A stretch of 64,000 nt of DNA, taken from contig NZ_JACRSV010000001.1 of NCBI RefSeq assembly GCF_014384905.1, forward strand, positions 558,001 through 622,000. Direction: 5' to 3'. The notes beneath the pieces were generated by a model. The model ran no database searches and had not been told where the DNA came from. It worked only from the letters and a program-made list of their open reading frames with translations. The stretch's first letter is position 1; every line of letters begins with the position of its first letter. The DNA is from Fumia xinanensis (GTDB lineage: Bacteria; Bacillota; Clostridia; Oscillospirales; Ruminococcaceae). Shown here piece by piece: positions 17,609 to 26,699 of this stretch. The translations under genes were made by a program, and so were the position numbers.

Positions 17609-17693
17609 AATGTTTTCACACATCCAGTAAAAGCGGAATACAAAGCGCCGCTTGGACGCTTTGTAAACAGCTTCCCTAAGTTTATTATACCGC
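17609..17693. repeat. Degenerate copy of the multi-hairpin repeat element
   Basis: The left end AAATGTTTTCACAC resembles the AATGTTCTCAC end of the elements near 9 kb, and the right end AAGTTTATTATACC resembles their GAGGTTATTATACC end. Between them lies a perfect 9-bp hairpin, TACAAAGCG/CGCTTTGTA (17639-17647 with 17657-17665). It fills the gap between the DUF2508 and MNT genes. Confidence 0.55.
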
Positions 17694-17718
17694 TTTCCCC
17701 GCTGTTTGCAAGACTTTT

Positions 17719-17985
17719 TCACCAATTGTCCATGGGGTCACAGGTGAGGTTTAATTCCCGCGCCCGCCGGAGCAGATGCCGGTACTGGACGCTCAGGGAT
17801 TCCATCTCGTAGATGGTCGATTCGATATCCGCGTCGTCGTCTGCGAACTCAAACCGGCTCCGGGCGGCATCCAGCCTCAGTTTTACGTCTTTGATGTCAT
17901 CTCTGAGTTGCTGTTTTTCGTCCCGGACCGGTTTCCTGAATTTCAAAAGTGTAGTCTCTACTAAGTTTTTCAGTACAAGTTCCAT
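17719..17985 (-). CDS. DUF2508 (YaaL-like) protein
   Basis: This small, very polar helical protein (88 residues) has the end signature STIYEMESLSVQYRHLLRRA, which matches the DUF2508/YaaL pattern (AIYEL...RY.YLL..AK). YaaL-like proteins are found in spore-forming Firmicutes; their function is not settled. The start is ATG 17985, eight bases after AGGAGG. In Bacillus the family gene sits beside recR/bofA; here it stands alone. Confidence 0.6.
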   Translation of the reverse strand: MELVLKNLVETTLLKFRKPVRDEKQQLRDDIKDVKLRLDAARSRFEFADDDADIESTIYEMESLSVQYRHLLRRARELNLTCDPMDNW

Positions 17986-18195
17986 TTCCGTTTCCTCCTG
18001 TTTCGTCAATGTCATCCCAATGAGGGCATTCTATTTTGCGTATTATAATGTATGAGGGAAGGATTGGAAAATATTCTAAAAATATGCGGGCGTCTCGACA
18101 GGAATGACGATTATTTACGTTTCAGATCGCGTATAATAAAGTAGAAAAGGAAGAATAAATAGAACGCTAAGAAGATGAAGGAGGAGGATTTTTCA

Positions 18196-18393
18196 TTGTA
18201 CAGCTACAAAAATTTCGAGGTGCGCTATTGCCTGAACCGGGGAGAAAACGTGGGATTTGAGGTGTTGCACAAGGAGGACGGCAGCAGAGAACACCGCTGC
18301 CTCAGGGAAAAAGAATGCGGGGAAGACTGCGAATTTATGTCCGGGATCCCCATGGGGCAGCCCATCAGCGTCAAACGCATTTATTTCCGGTAA
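18196..18393 (+). CDS. Small protein of unknown function (65 residues)
   Basis: I do not recognise the family. The protein is charged, with three cysteines in RCLREKECGEDCEF, and ends in ISVKRIYF. I chose TTG 18196 because AGGAGGAGG at 18179-18187 is eight bases upstream; ATG 18175 lacks a site. A TATAAT box is at 18132-18137 and a strong terminator follows, so it appears to be a monocistronic expressed gene. Confidence 0.6.
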   Translation: MYSYKNFEVRYCLNRGENVGFEVLHKEDGSREHRCLREKECGEDCEFMSGIPMGQPISVKRIYFR

Positions 18394-18415
18394 CGGAGTT
18401 TTTTGTAAAAAAGTA

Positions 18416-18443
18416 AGCAGGGCAATCGTTGCCCTGCTTTTTG
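18416..18443. terminator. Bidirectional terminator
   Basis: AGCAGGGCAA (18416-18425) pairs with TTGCCCTGCT (18429-18438), followed by six T. It serves both the 65-residue gene and the convergent methyltransferase gene. Confidence 0.9.
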
Positions 18444-18447
18444 TGTA

Positions 18448-19233
18448 CTATCCTTTTTGTGCCCAAATGGTCGCCCGCCATGTCTCCGGGGCGATGGGCT
18501 CGGTCAAAGGCTCATCGGTGTAATTTAGGTAGGTTCTTTCGATGGAAAAGCCCGCTTCCCCGAGCCAGCCGTAGACCTCTCTCTGTGTGGGGATGTGCTT
18601 GTACCACTTGTCCGGAACAAAAAAGGAATCGCCGCTGTTTGTGGTGATTTCCCAGTGTTCGGCGCCGGCACAGATTTGGGTAACAGGGTCGTATACGCTT
18701 CCGTAAGAGACCGTTTTTCCAAAGGTGCCCAGGTCATCGGTGCCGGAAAAATAACTGCTTTCCCCAATTTCGTTGAACACGGCGGACGGGTTGGGGGACA
18801 GATCGAAATCCAGGTACAGATGCCCGCCCGGTAAAAGAGCGCCCGCGGCTTTTTGGATGAGGGTTTGCTGCGCCAGCCGATAATCCACATTCGACTCGAT
18901 GTTGATGAGGAAATTTCCTGCGATCACCACTGCGTCGTATCCGGTTGCCCATTCGTCCTGAATCACGTTTGCTTGACCGCACCGCAGGTTGGGCAAGTTC
19001 CGCGCCTGCCGGTAACAGCGAAGCAGCGCGTATTCGTCGGCGTCCAGCCCGGTGACGAAATGTCCGGCTTCAGCCAGCGGTACGGCGATTCTTCCTCCTC
19101 CACAGCCGATTTCCAGGATGTTTATGGGCTTGGGGCCCAGCACTCTCAGTAAAAATTCTACATCGTATGTCTGATTTTCCATCTGCTCATAAATAGAAGC
19201 ATACCAGTGCTTTGCGATAAAATCTCTGTTCAA
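18448..19233 (-). CDS. Class I SAM-dependent methyltransferase
   Basis: This 261-residue protein has the Rossmann-type SAM fold. Motif I is ILEIGCGGGRIAVPLAEAG near residues 39-57, motif II ends in GLDADEYAL (acidic residue for the ribose), and VVIAGNF is in the motif IV position. The substrate is not predictable. It starts 114 bp downstream of a strong minus-strand promoter and ends at a shared terminator. Confidence 0.82.
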   Translation of the reverse strand: MNRDFIAKHWYASIYEQMENQTYDVEFLLRVLGPKPINILEIGCGGGRIAVPLAEAGHFVTGLDADEYALLRCYRQARNLPNLRCGQANVIQDEWATGYDAVVIAGNFLINIESNVDYRLAQQTLIQKAAGALLPGGHLYLDFDLSPNPSAVFNEIGESSYFSGTDDLGTFGKTVSYGSVYDPVTQICAGAEHWEITTNSGDSFFVPDKWYKHIPTQREVYGWLGEAGFSIERTYLNYTDEPLTEPIAPETWRATIWAQKG

Positions 19234-19346
19234 AATGAATCCTCCATCTGTCGCGGAGGGTCATCTATTTGCGTCCCTCCTAGTTTGGGCGGCTGTAAAT
19301 ACTGTTTTATTCATAAAAAACACCCTTTCATCGTTTATTTGTCCTC

Positions 19347-19375
19347 ATTGTAGCACCAATCATAAAATTGGTCAA
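19347..19375 (-). promoter_or_regulatory. Promoter of the methyltransferase gene
   Basis: On the minus strand TTGACC (19375-19370), 17 bp and TACAAT (19352-19347) form a good sigma-A promoter. The spacer contains CCAAT and ATTGG as a short inverted repeat, a possible operator. Confidence 0.75.
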
Positions 19376-19378
19376 TTG

Positions 19379-19412
19379 AAAAAAGCCCCTGCTTGTTGCA
19401 GAGGCCTTTTTT
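19379..19412 (-). terminator. Terminator of the Gfo/Idh/MocA gene
   Basis: GCCCCTGC and GCAGAGGC pair with one mismatch around TTGTT. A-rich sequence on the left gives a U-tract on the minus strand. It overlaps the gene's stop codon. Confidence 0.75.
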
Positions 19413-20445
19413 ACCGATATAATTCTTCCTCCGTCACCGGAATGACCCTGTGTTCCCGGATAGCCCGGTCACCCAGAATGGTCAGGCAGAAGGCTTTATA
19501 GGCGTCTTCCATGGTGGGGGAGCCGGCTTCGCCTTCTATCATCTTGATAAGGCACTCCAGCTGGCCATACATGTTTTTATAAACGCTGGGGCTGTTGATG
19601 ACGTGATAACTTTTGCTCTCGGCGTCGTACCACTCGATGCTGTCGCCCTCTTCCTGGTCGGACGCCCGGTTTGCCTGCAAGTTAATGCGAAGCCTGCCCT
19701 TATCGCCGATAAATTCCTTTAAGTTCTGGGAGGCGTTCGTACTGCTCCAGCCCGCCTCGTAGTAAGCTACTCCGCCGTTTGAAAGCTCCATGGTCATCAT
19801 ACCGTAATTATAAGAGCCTTCCGGAGCGATGTCGCCAATGCGGGCGCCCACTCCACCTACCGAACGGATTTCAAGCCCTGTAAACCAGCGAATCACGTCT
19901 ACGTAATGGACGGCGCAGTCAATGATGGGTGGACAGTCACGGAGCAGGGCGGCATACCGTTTTTTATCCATGACGTGGTGGTTTTGTACCATGCGGATGA
20001 GTCGCACTTCGCCGATGAGTCCGCTTTGAATGAGTTCAGCCGCCTTCTGATAGGTGGCGTTATGGCGCAGAACATGGGCGATGAGCACCTTGGAGCCCGA
20101 TGCCTTTGCCGCTTCAAAAAACGCCTTGCCGTCAGCCAGATTGGTGGCAATGGGCTTTTCGCAGAGAACGTGTTTTTCCGCTTGGAGACAGTCCTTGAGA
20201 ATTTGCAGATGAGTTTTGGCATAGGTGGCAATCAGGACAATATCCACGTCATCCCGGTTGAGATATTCCTTATAATCGGTGCCGTATGACTTTGCTCCGA
20301 ACTTTTTGGCCGCGAACCGGGCGGCATCTTTGTTTAAATCAACGGTTCCGATGAGATTTACGTCGTCGCGGTAATAGACCGCTTCTAAATGCTCCAATCC
20401 GATATGACCGCAGCCGACAATTACGATTCCGTAAGTTTTTTTCAT
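19411..20445 (-). CDS. Gfo/Idh/MocA family NAD(P)-dependent oxidoreductase
   Basis: This is a 344-residue sugar or inositol-type dehydrogenase. The N-terminal Rossmann domain has GCGHIGLEHL at residues 11-20. EKPIATN (Glu96-Lys97-Pro98) holds the family lysine. The C-terminal half is the alpha/beta dimerisation domain, with HYVDVIRWF carrying a conserved His/Asp. The substrate is unknown. It stands alone and is divergent from the acyltransferase operon, sharing a 241-bp intergenic region. Confidence 0.88.
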   Translation of the reverse strand: MKKTYGIVIVGCGHIGLEHLEAVYYRDDVNLIGTVDLNKDAARFAAKKFGAKSYGTDYKEYLNRDDVDIVLIATYAKTHLQILKDCLQAEKHVLCEKPIATNLADGKAFFEAAKASGSKVLIAHVLRHNATYQKAAELIQSGLIGEVRLIRMVQNHHVMDKKRYAALLRDCPPIIDCAVHYVDVIRWFTGLEIRSVGGVGARIGDIAPEGSYNYGMMTMELSNGGVAYYEAGWSSTNASQNLKEFIGDKGRLRINLQANRASDQEEGDSIEWYDAESKSYHVINSPSVYKNMYGQLECLIKMIEGEAGSPTMEDAYKAFCLTILGDRAIREHRVIPVTEEELYR

Positions 20446-20686
20446 GACATCCAGCCTTTTCCTAGTATTCTTTCGCTATTTTACCGCACTTTGCAACAAA
20501 TAACAAGTGAATTATTTGACTTGATTTTGCTTATTTTTTGACCATTTTCTAAAGTCAAATTGAAAATTTACAGATTCTCCTACATTCTTCTTTCACAATG
20601 TGCTATGATGATAATAGAAAACTTTTCCGAAAATGGCATAGATTAATTTATATAAAGTCCAGCAATAACTGGACAGGAGCAGATAT

Positions 20687-21958
20687 ATGGACAACTGGTA
20701 TCGTCTTGACAACGCCGCCAAGATTTTTCCGGCGGTAACAAAGAAATCCAACACCTCGGTCTATCGAATCGCGGTGCGGTTAAAAGCAAACGTCGACCCG
20801 GAGAAGCTTCAGTCGGCGGCAGAAATGGCCCTCAAACGGTATCCGCTGATGGCGGTGAAGCTGCGGAGGGGGGTATTCTGGAACTTTTTTGACAAAAATG
20901 AAAGTCCAATCCTAATTTCGGAGGAAAATAACTATCCCTGCTCGCCGCTGATTCCAAAGCAAAACCGCGGCTATTTTCTGCGCGTCCTTTATTATAAACA
21001 GCAGATTTCTCTGGAAGTTTTTCACGCCCTAACCGACGGAGCGGGTGCCATTGAATTTCTCAAAACGCTGTTGTACCAATATTTCCGTTTAAAGGGGAAG
21101 GAAATTGATCCACAGGGAATTGTGCTCCTGCCGGGGCAGGTTCCGGAGCAGTGCGAACTGGACGACAGCTTTAGAAAGTACTATAAGCCTGTTAAAAAGG
21201 CAAAAGTAAAGCGGCAGCCTTCCTTTCGAATTGTCGGCACGCCGCTGGAACCCTTTGGAAATAATATTATCCACGGGGTATTTCCTGCAAAGGCCCTCAA
21301 CAGCCACGCCAAAAACAAAGGCGTGACGCTGACGGAATACCTGACCGCCAGCCTTATCTACGCCATCTACCTTTCTTATCAGCAATATGGTCTTCAGAAA
21401 GAACCGGTTGTTATATCGGTACCGGTAAATCTCAGGCGTTTTTTCCCGTCTAAGACTCTGCGGAACTTCTTTGCGGTGGCTAATGTAGGCGCTACCGTAA
21501 ATGCGGAAACCGGTTTCGATGCGTTATTAGCAGAGGTTTCTAAGGAAATGAAAGAAAAGGCAAGTAAAGAGGCACTTCAGGAAATCATCTCCGACAACGT
21601 TCATCTGGAGCGCAATTACGGAGTTAAATTTGTTCCGCTTTTCCTCAAAAACATTGTTTTGAAGCAGGCGTTTAACATACAAGGGGAAAATCTAAAAACT
21701 ATCACGATTTCGAATCTGGGAAATATTCGGTTTCCCGATGATTTGGCGGAAGAAATCGAGGAAATATCGGTAATTTTGTATCCCACCTTAAAAAGTCCGA
21801 TTAATTGTGGGATGTGTTCCTTTGGAGACCGACTGAACGTCAGCTTTGCCAGGACCATTCGCGAATCGGACTTGATTTTTCGATTTTTTAAGTTGGTAGC
21901 TGAGGACAGCGGCCTCGAGCCGGAGATCTATTCCAACGATTGGGGGTTCGGAGTGTGA
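20687..21958 (+). CDS. Condensation-like CoA acyltransferase (alcohol acetyltransferase-like)
   Basis: This 423-residue protein belongs to the CoA-dependent acyltransferase superfamily (condensation domains, wax ester synthases, alcohol acetyltransferases). The catalytic HxxxD motif is FHALTDGAGA, with His113 and Asp117. A later NLGNIRFP segment matches the structural NLG motif near the C-terminus of such enzymes. A possible -10 box (TATGAT) is at about 20604. Its stop overlaps the start of the membrane protein gene, so the two products probably act together, perhaps on a lipid or glycolipid. The substrate is inference. Confidence 0.75.
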   Translation: MDNWYRLDNAAKIFPAVTKKSNTSVYRIAVRLKANVDPEKLQSAAEMALKRYPLMAVKLRRGVFWNFFDKNESPILISEENNYPCSPLIPKQNRGYFLRVLYYKQQISLEVFHALTDGAGAIEFLKTLLYQYFRLKGKEIDPQGIVLLPGQVPEQCELDDSFRKYYKPVKKAKVKRQPSFRIVGTPLEPFGNNIIHGVFPAKALNSHAKNKGVTLTEYLTASLIYAIYLSYQQYGLQKEPVVISVPVNLRRFFPSKTLRNFFAVANVGATVNAETGFDALLAEVSKEMKEKASKEALQEIISDNVHLERNYGVKFVPLFLKNIVLKQAFNIQGENLKTITISNLGNIRFPDDLAEEIEEISVILYPTLKSPINCGMCSFGDRLNVSFARTIRESDLIFRFFKLVAEDSGLEPEIYSNDWGFGV

Positions 21959-22626
21959 AGGAGTGTATCAACTGCCGCGTTCATCTGCGGGATTCTCAGA
22001 AGGAATGCCCTTTCTGCCACGAAAAATTGGGTGCAAAAGGGGAAGCGCCGGTTTATCCCGCCTATGACTACAAAAAGTTGTCGGTGCGACAGCGTATTTT
22101 TCCACGGATTATCGCGTTTGCGGCCATTTTTGTGTCAGTGGTGAGTGTATTCATTAATATCTTGACTTGGGAGATGTATCCAGAACTGTGGTCAATTTTT
22201 GCGGCGGGTGGAGCCATGTACCTTTGGCTGACCATCGGTAACACCATTCTCTCTAAAATGCACGGCGGAGGAAAGATCATTCTGCAAACCATCGGACTTT
22301 CCGCATTGGCTGTCTTGATCGACGTGTTTTCGGGATTTCATCGCTGGTCGGTCAACATTGTCGTTCCGTTTATCGTCATCGCCCACACCCTTCTCATCAC
22401 TATCATTGTTTTTTCCAAGAAGATGCTTTGGAACGCATACATCGGTTACACGATCACCATGCTGTTCCTGTGCTTTCTGCCTATTATTCTGTACGTCTGT
22501 CAGGTAGCCACGTCCTTTTGGGCCTGTGCACTGTCGGGGCTGTACGCCCTGCTGACGGTGGCGGCTATGTTTATTTTCGCCCGTAAGGATCTAAAAGATC
22601 AGTTCGTCAGCCGCTTCCATTTTTAA
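21955..22626 (+). CDS. Zinc-ribbon membrane protein (DUF6320-like)
   Basis: This protein of about 223 residues starts with a zinc ribbon (CINCRVHL...CPFCHEKLG: two CxxC pairs) and continues with six predicted membrane helices. It looks like the DUF6320 family often found next to condensation-like acyltransferases; the name is from memory and moderate in certainty. I chose GTG 21955, which overlaps the TGA of the preceding gene (GTGA) with GGAG upstream. The overlap indicates translational coupling. Confidence 0.7.
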   Translation: MKECINCRVHLRDSQKECPFCHEKLGAKGEAPVYPAYDYKKLSVRQRIFPRIIAFAAIFVSVVSVFINILTWEMYPELWSIFAAGGAMYLWLTIGNTILSKMHGGGKIILQTIGLSALAVLIDVFSGFHRWSVNIVVPFIVIAHTLLITIIVFSKKMLWNAYIGYTITMLFLCFLPIILYVCQVATSFWACALSGLYALLTVAAMFIFARKDLKDQFVSRFHF

Positions 22627-22640
22627 TTTTAAATATATAA

Positions 22641-22676
22641 AAAATACCGGAACGTTTTTTAACGTTCCGGTATTTT
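22641..22676. terminator. Bidirectional terminator
   Basis: A 16-bp perfect stem (AAAATACCGGAACGTT and complement) is closed by TTTT. It lies between the acyltransferase operon (+) and the end of the glycerol-3-phosphate operon (-). Confidence 0.92.
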
Positions 22677-22794
22677 GATGAAATAGAAAAATGTGAGTTA
22701 TGAGGAGAGCAAGTTTTAGGATATAAATCCCCTAAGACCCACTCTGCCGGTTTCAAGTATAAAAGGTACTACATGAGATATCAAAATTTTAATG

Positions 22795-23349
22795 TCAGGC
22801 GTACCAGAGCGGTTTGCAACCAGTGGAGACTGCGGAAGCTCCTGCATCGATAGCATCCATGACCTCTTTTTTCGTTTCGACGAGTCCTCCTGCAATTACC
22901 GGCATCTGTACATTTTGGCAGAACTTTTTGATAATTTTACAGAGAACTCCCGGCATGATTTCAATCATGTCAGGGCGAGAAGTACGGATGGTGTCGACAG
23001 CGGTGTCGATGGAATGGGAATCCACGATGAAAAAGCGCTGAACCGTTCCCAATTCCCATTCCTTGGCGTAGCGAATCATGGCGCTTCGGGTGCTGATAAT
23101 GCCGTCGACGCCCAGGCTTTTGAGGTATCCGATACCCTCTCGGTCATTGCCGATGCCCTCCGCCAAGTCAGCGTGGACAAAAATCAGTTTATTCGCCTTA
23201 TGAACTGCATCAATCTGCCGCTTTAGCGTGAGAATGCCAGTCCGCAGCAAAAAAATGATTTCCACAGGGGATTTTACTGCTTCCAGAAGTTCTTCCTCGG
23301 TGCGAACAGCTGCGATAATCGGGTTTTCTTCAAGGTGAAGCATTTCCAT
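22795..23349 (-). CDS. glpP: Glycerol-3-phosphate-responsive antiterminator GlpP
   Basis: This 184-residue protein is a GlpP-family TIM-barrel regulator that, in Bacillus, binds glycerol 3-phosphate and leader mRNA to prevent early termination of glp genes. Family segments include IFLLRTGILTLKRQI, FVHADLAEGIGND, GVDGIISTR, IVDSHSID, EIMPGV and PVIAGGLV. It is the last gene of the minus-strand glycerol-3-phosphate operon. The operon leader has a terminator hairpin (28217-28244), a likely target. Size is normal. Confidence 0.92.
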   Translation of the reverse strand: MEMLHLEENPIIAAVRTEEELLEAVKSPVEIIFLLRTGILTLKRQIDAVHKANKLIFVHADLAEGIGNDREGIGYLKSLGVDGIISTRSAMIRYAKEWELGTVQRFFIVDSHSIDTAVDTIRTSRPDMIEIMPGVLCKIIKKFCQNVQMPVIAGGLVETKKEVMDAIDAGASAVSTGCKPLWYA

Positions 23350-23364
23350 GACCCTTTCTTTCGG

Positions 23365-24084
23365 TTATTTCCCCAAGACTCTCTGCGCGGTGGCAACATC
23401 ATTTGAGATGACGATATCGACGCCGCAGTCTTTCATGCGCTGAATGTCATTTTCGTTGTCCACTGTCCAGACGTTGACCATGATATTGTGGTCGTGAGCG
23501 TACTTGACGTATTCGGGAGTGATTTCCTCATAATAGGGGTGGACCGCCTCAAAATGATGCTCAATACAGTACTCTAGATTTTCCATCTTGGCATCGGTGA
23601 GCCAGCCAACTTTATATTGCGGAAATTTTTCCTTGATTTCGTTCAGTACGCTGGCGTGGAAACAGGAGATAATGCATTTGTCCGACATGTGATACGCTTC
23701 CAGCATTTGCGTAACCGGGACAGCGATATGATCTACATTTTCTTCAAGAGCTTTGATCTCACAGTTTAAAAAGATAGGATTTTTCTGAAGGAATTCCAAC
23801 AGTTCGGTAAAATAAGGAATTCTTTCGTCTTTGTACTCAGGGGAAAATTTTTCCCCCACGCTGAAGCTGCGAATAGTGTTGTAATCAAAGGAAGTAATAC
23901 GGCCTGTCGCATTGTCACAGCGGCCCAAATCCGTATCATGATGAACGGCTAGAGTGCCGTCGTTTAGCAGATGGACATCCATTTCAATACCATATGCGTC
24001 CATCTCTTTGGCGCGTTTGAAAGCGGCCATGGTGTTTTCGGGGCGCTCTGCACTTGCGCCGCGGTGTGCGTGGATTTTTGTCAT
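23365..24084 (-). CDS. Glycerophosphodiester phosphodiesterase (copy 1)
   Basis: This GDPD-family TIM-barrel enzyme of about 239 residues splits glycerophosphodiesters into an alcohol and glycerol 3-phosphate. The catalytic opening HAHRGASAERPENTMAAF holds the first His and the Arg/Glu. EMDVHLLNDGTLAVHHD supplies the metal-binding Glu/Asp and the second His, and FLNCEIK the later Glu. No signal peptide is present, so it is cytosolic. I prefer ATG 24084; a TTG 21 bases upstream is possible. It is a close paralogue of the next gene (24248-24979). Confidence 0.9.
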   Translation of the reverse strand: MTKIHAHRGASAERPENTMAAFKRAKEMDAYGIEMDVHLLNDGTLAVHHDTDLGRCDNATGRITSFDYNTIRSFSVGEKFSPEYKDERIPYFTELLEFLQKNPIFLNCEIKALEENVDHIAVPVTQMLEAYHMSDKCIISCFHASVLNEIKEKFPQYKVGWLTDAKMENLEYCIEHHFEAVHPYYEEITPEYVKYAHDHNIMVNVWTVDNENDIQRMKDCGVDIVISNDVATAQRVLGK

Positions 24085-24247
24085 TTCCTCTACGACCTTT
24101 CTCAATGGGTGCGGTCACTGCCGCGTTTTTTATGCTGACCTCAGATGACAAAACCCTGCCTAAAATGCATGGGAGTGACAAATGAAGATAAGCCAAATGT
24201 CATGCCACCGCGAAAGCGGCCGCTTAAATCGACTGGCTTTTCCAGGA

Positions 24248-24979
24248 TTATTCCGCTAAAACACTTTGTGCGGTAAGAACGTCATTTGTGATGATGGCAT
24301 CGACTCCACAGGCCCGCATACGACGGATGTCCTCTTCGCTGTCCGGGGTCCATACGTTGACGTGAACGCCGTGATCATGAGCATATTGGACGTATTCCGG
24401 TGTGACATAGATATAATTTGGATGGATGGCGTCAAAGCGGTGCTCAATGCAGTAATCCAGCCGTTTTTTGTCGCTGTCGTCGGCGTCAAACAGCCAGCCC
24501 ACTTTGAAATGAGGGTATTTATCCTTGATTTCGTCTAAGACGTCCTCATTAAAACAGGAAACGATGCACTTATCTGCCATTTGATACTGCTCCAGCATTT
24601 CCATGACGGGAACCGCGACATGATCTTTGGTTTCGACTAAGGACTCCACCTCGCAGTTGAGGAAGATGGGGTTTTCTCGGACATCATCCAAAAGCTCGCT
24701 GAGGAAGGGCACTTTTTCGTCCTTGTACTTTGGGGAGAATTTTTCCCCCACGCTGAAGGCGCGGATGGATTTGCCGTCAAACTCGGTAATACGGCCTTGA
24801 GCGTCCTCGCAGCGGCCCATGTTCACGTCGTGATGGATAACCAATGAGCCGTCCTTGATCAAAAGATAAACGTCGAATTCAATGCCGTCGGCACCCAGTT
24901 CTCTTGCCCGTTTGAATGCTGCCATGGTGTTTTCAGGGCGTTCTAGATTTGCACCACGGTGGGCATAAATTTGAATCAT
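24248..24979 (-). CDS. Glycerophosphodiester phosphodiesterase (copy 2)
   Basis: This second GDPD of about 243 residues keeps all catalytic segments (YAHRGANLERPENTM, EFDVYLL, VIHHDVNMGRC, FLNCEVE). It shares long near-identical stretches with copy 1, such as AFSVGEKFSP. The tandem pair probably arose by duplication within the operon and supplies glycerol 3-phosphate to the downstream oxidation enzymes encoded upstream in the same transcript. I use ATG 24979; a GTG at 25006 is the alternative start. A 163-bp spacer separates the two copies. Confidence 0.9.
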   Translation of the reverse strand: MIQIYAHRGANLERPENTMAAFKRARELGADGIEFDVYLLIKDGSLVIHHDVNMGRCEDAQGRITEFDGKSIRAFSVGEKFSPKYKDEKVPFLSELLDDVRENPIFLNCEVESLVETKDHVAVPVMEMLEQYQMADKCIVSCFNEDVLDEIKDKYPHFKVGWLFDADDSDKKRLDYCIEHRFDAIHPNYIYVTPEYVQYAHDHGVHVNVWTPDSEEDIRRMRACGVDAIITNDVLTAQSVLAE

Positions 24980-25041
24980 ACTGCGTTCCAGCCTTTCTCT
25001 TATCACTCTGCCAAAAATCAGCCTTACTGTGTTGCAAGAGC

Positions 25042-25404
25042 TTAGAAAACCGATTTTGTAGCGACAATATCCACGCCGGTGCCGCCGACATCTCTGATAA
25101 CTATGTCGCCAATATGGACGGGAGCTTTTAACAGCACGTTGTTGATAAACTTCATATATTCGAATAAATGCTCTTTAGGCAGGGGAGAGGAGGATTTTAC
25201 CGATACCATGTCATGGCCCTCCACCTTCATAGTAGTGGTCAGGGTACGGGTGGGATGGATACATTCTTCTTCCCCGTATTTAGCTCCCCGGGGGCAAGTA
25301 TTTCCGGAAACCGACTGTACTTTGCCTTCGTCTAATGTAACAGTCAGGGAACATCCCATGGGGCAAACGATACAAGTGAGTTTTTTCTGTTCCATATCAT
25401 TCAC
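25042..25404 (-). CDS. DUF1667 protein (glp-associated Cys-rich small protein)
   Basis: This 120-residue protein begins with CIVCPMGC and later has CPRG and an acidic C pair, the DUF1667 pattern. DUF1667 genes are regularly found with GlpA-like and FAD/NAD oxidoreductases of anaerobic glycerol-3-phosphate oxidation, as here. The cysteines suggest an Fe-S or metal site; this is not proven. It is 6 bp from the upstream oxidoreductase gene, so the two are translationally close. Confidence 0.85.
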   Translation of the reverse strand: MNDMEQKKLTCIVCPMGCSLTVTLDEGKVQSVSGNTCPRGAKYGEEECIHPTRTLTTTMKVEGHDMVSVKSSSPLPKEHLFEYMKFINNVLLKAPVHIGDIVIRDVGGTGVDIVATKSVF

Positions 25405-25410
25405 ACTCCT

Positions 25411-26667
25411 TTACGCCTGTTCCGTCAGGGTCACGGTCACCTGACTGTGAATTTTCTGCAAAAGTTCCGGAGAGAGAACAAGGTTTTCCATCTCTCCAGG
25501 GGCGACTTTTTGCTTTTTGCGGGAAAGCAGAACAATGTCTCCGTCTTTTACTTCTATTATAGCGTTTTTATATACGTTTGCAACACGAAAAAAGAGTTTT
25601 ATAGGTGCATTTTTGCTGCTGAGCTTTTGCGGAACCACGTATCGGACGCCGCCTTCTGCTTTGACCGAAATTTCAGAAGCGGATCCGTCTGTTTCCCCGT
25701 ATTGGATAAATCGGGCGGCGCCAATTCCGGCAAGCTCCGCCTCCTCGGAAACAAAGTCTACTAAATCGTGGACATGTAGAACGTTGCCGCAGGCGAAAAT
25801 GCCGGGGATATTCGTTTCCCTGTATTCGTTGACCACGGCACCATTAGTGACGGGATCCAAATCGACACTAGCGGATTTGCTCAGCTCGTTTTCCGGAATG
25901 AGACCCACCGAAAGCAGCACCGTGTCGCACTGGATGTACTCGGCGGTTTCAGGGATGGGATTGCGGTGCTCATCTACCGCGCAGACAGTGACACCGGTGA
26001 CCCGATCCTTACCGTGAATCTCGGTGATGGTGTGGGAGAGCTTCAAGGGAATATCAAAGTCATTTAAGCACTGGACGATATTTCTGGTGAGCCCGCCAGA
26101 ATAGGGGAGCAGCTCGCAGACTGCCTGCACCTTAGCCCCTTCCAGTGTCATCCGCCGTGCCATGATGAGCCCAATGTCGCCGGAACCTAAAATCACCACT
26201 TTTTTGCCGGGGAGATAACCCTTGATGTTGACGTAACGCTGGGCGGTTCCGGCGGTGTAGATGCCTGCCGGGCGGGTGCCTGCGATATTTAAGGCCCCGC
26301 GGCTCCGTTCCCGGCAGCCCATGGCTAAAATAACTGCCCTGGCCTTTATCTGAAAAACTCCGTCCTGCTCGTTAATGGCGGTGACGACTCGTTCCTTTGT
26401 GATGTCTACAACCATGGTATGCAGGCGGTAACAAATCCCCAGCTCTTCGATTTTTTGCTCGTATTTGTAGGAGTACTCAGGTCCGGTCAGCTCCTCTTTA
26501 AACTTGTGGAGGCCGAAGCCGTTGTGGATACACTGCTGCAAAATGCCGCCCAGGCAGTCGCCTCTATCCAAAATGAGAATATCCCTAATACCCTGCTCGT
26601 AGGCGCTGACCGCCGCCGCAAGCCCTGCGGGGCCACCGCCTACAATTAAAAGATCGATCTGTTTCAT
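25411..26667 (-). CDS. FAD/NAD(P)-dependent pyridine nucleotide-disulfide-type oxidoreductase
   Basis: This 418-residue flavoprotein has an N-terminal FAD-binding GGGPAGLAAAV (about residues 9-19), an NAD-binding GSGDIGLIMARR in the middle and a closing GIFACGNVLHVHDLVD motif that binds FAD. These features fit the second subunit of the clostridial GlpA-like/DUF1667 system, which links glycerol-3-phosphate oxidation to another carrier. The exact electron acceptor is not readable. It lies between the GlpA-like and DUF1667 genes. Confidence 0.87.
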   Translation of the reverse strand: MKQIDLLIVGGGPAGLAAAVSAYEQGIRDILILDRGDCLGGILQQCIHNGFGLHKFKEELTGPEYSYKYEQKIEELGICYRLHTMVVDITKERVVTAINEQDGVFQIKARAVILAMGCRERSRGALNIAGTRPAGIYTAGTAQRYVNIKGYLPGKKVVILGSGDIGLIMARRMTLEGAKVQAVCELLPYSGGLTRNIVQCLNDFDIPLKLSHTITEIHGKDRVTGVTVCAVDEHRNPIPETAEYIQCDTVLLSVGLIPENELSKSASVDLDPVTNGAVVNEYRETNIPGIFACGNVLHVHDLVDFVSEEAELAGIGAARFIQYGETDGSASEISVKAEGGVRYVVPQKLSSKNAPIKLFFRVANVYKNAIIEVKDGDIVLLSRKKQKVAPGEMENLVLSPELLQKIHSQVTVTLTEQA

Positions 26668-26699
26668 TTAAATCCATATCCCTTCTTCTTATGTGCTCA

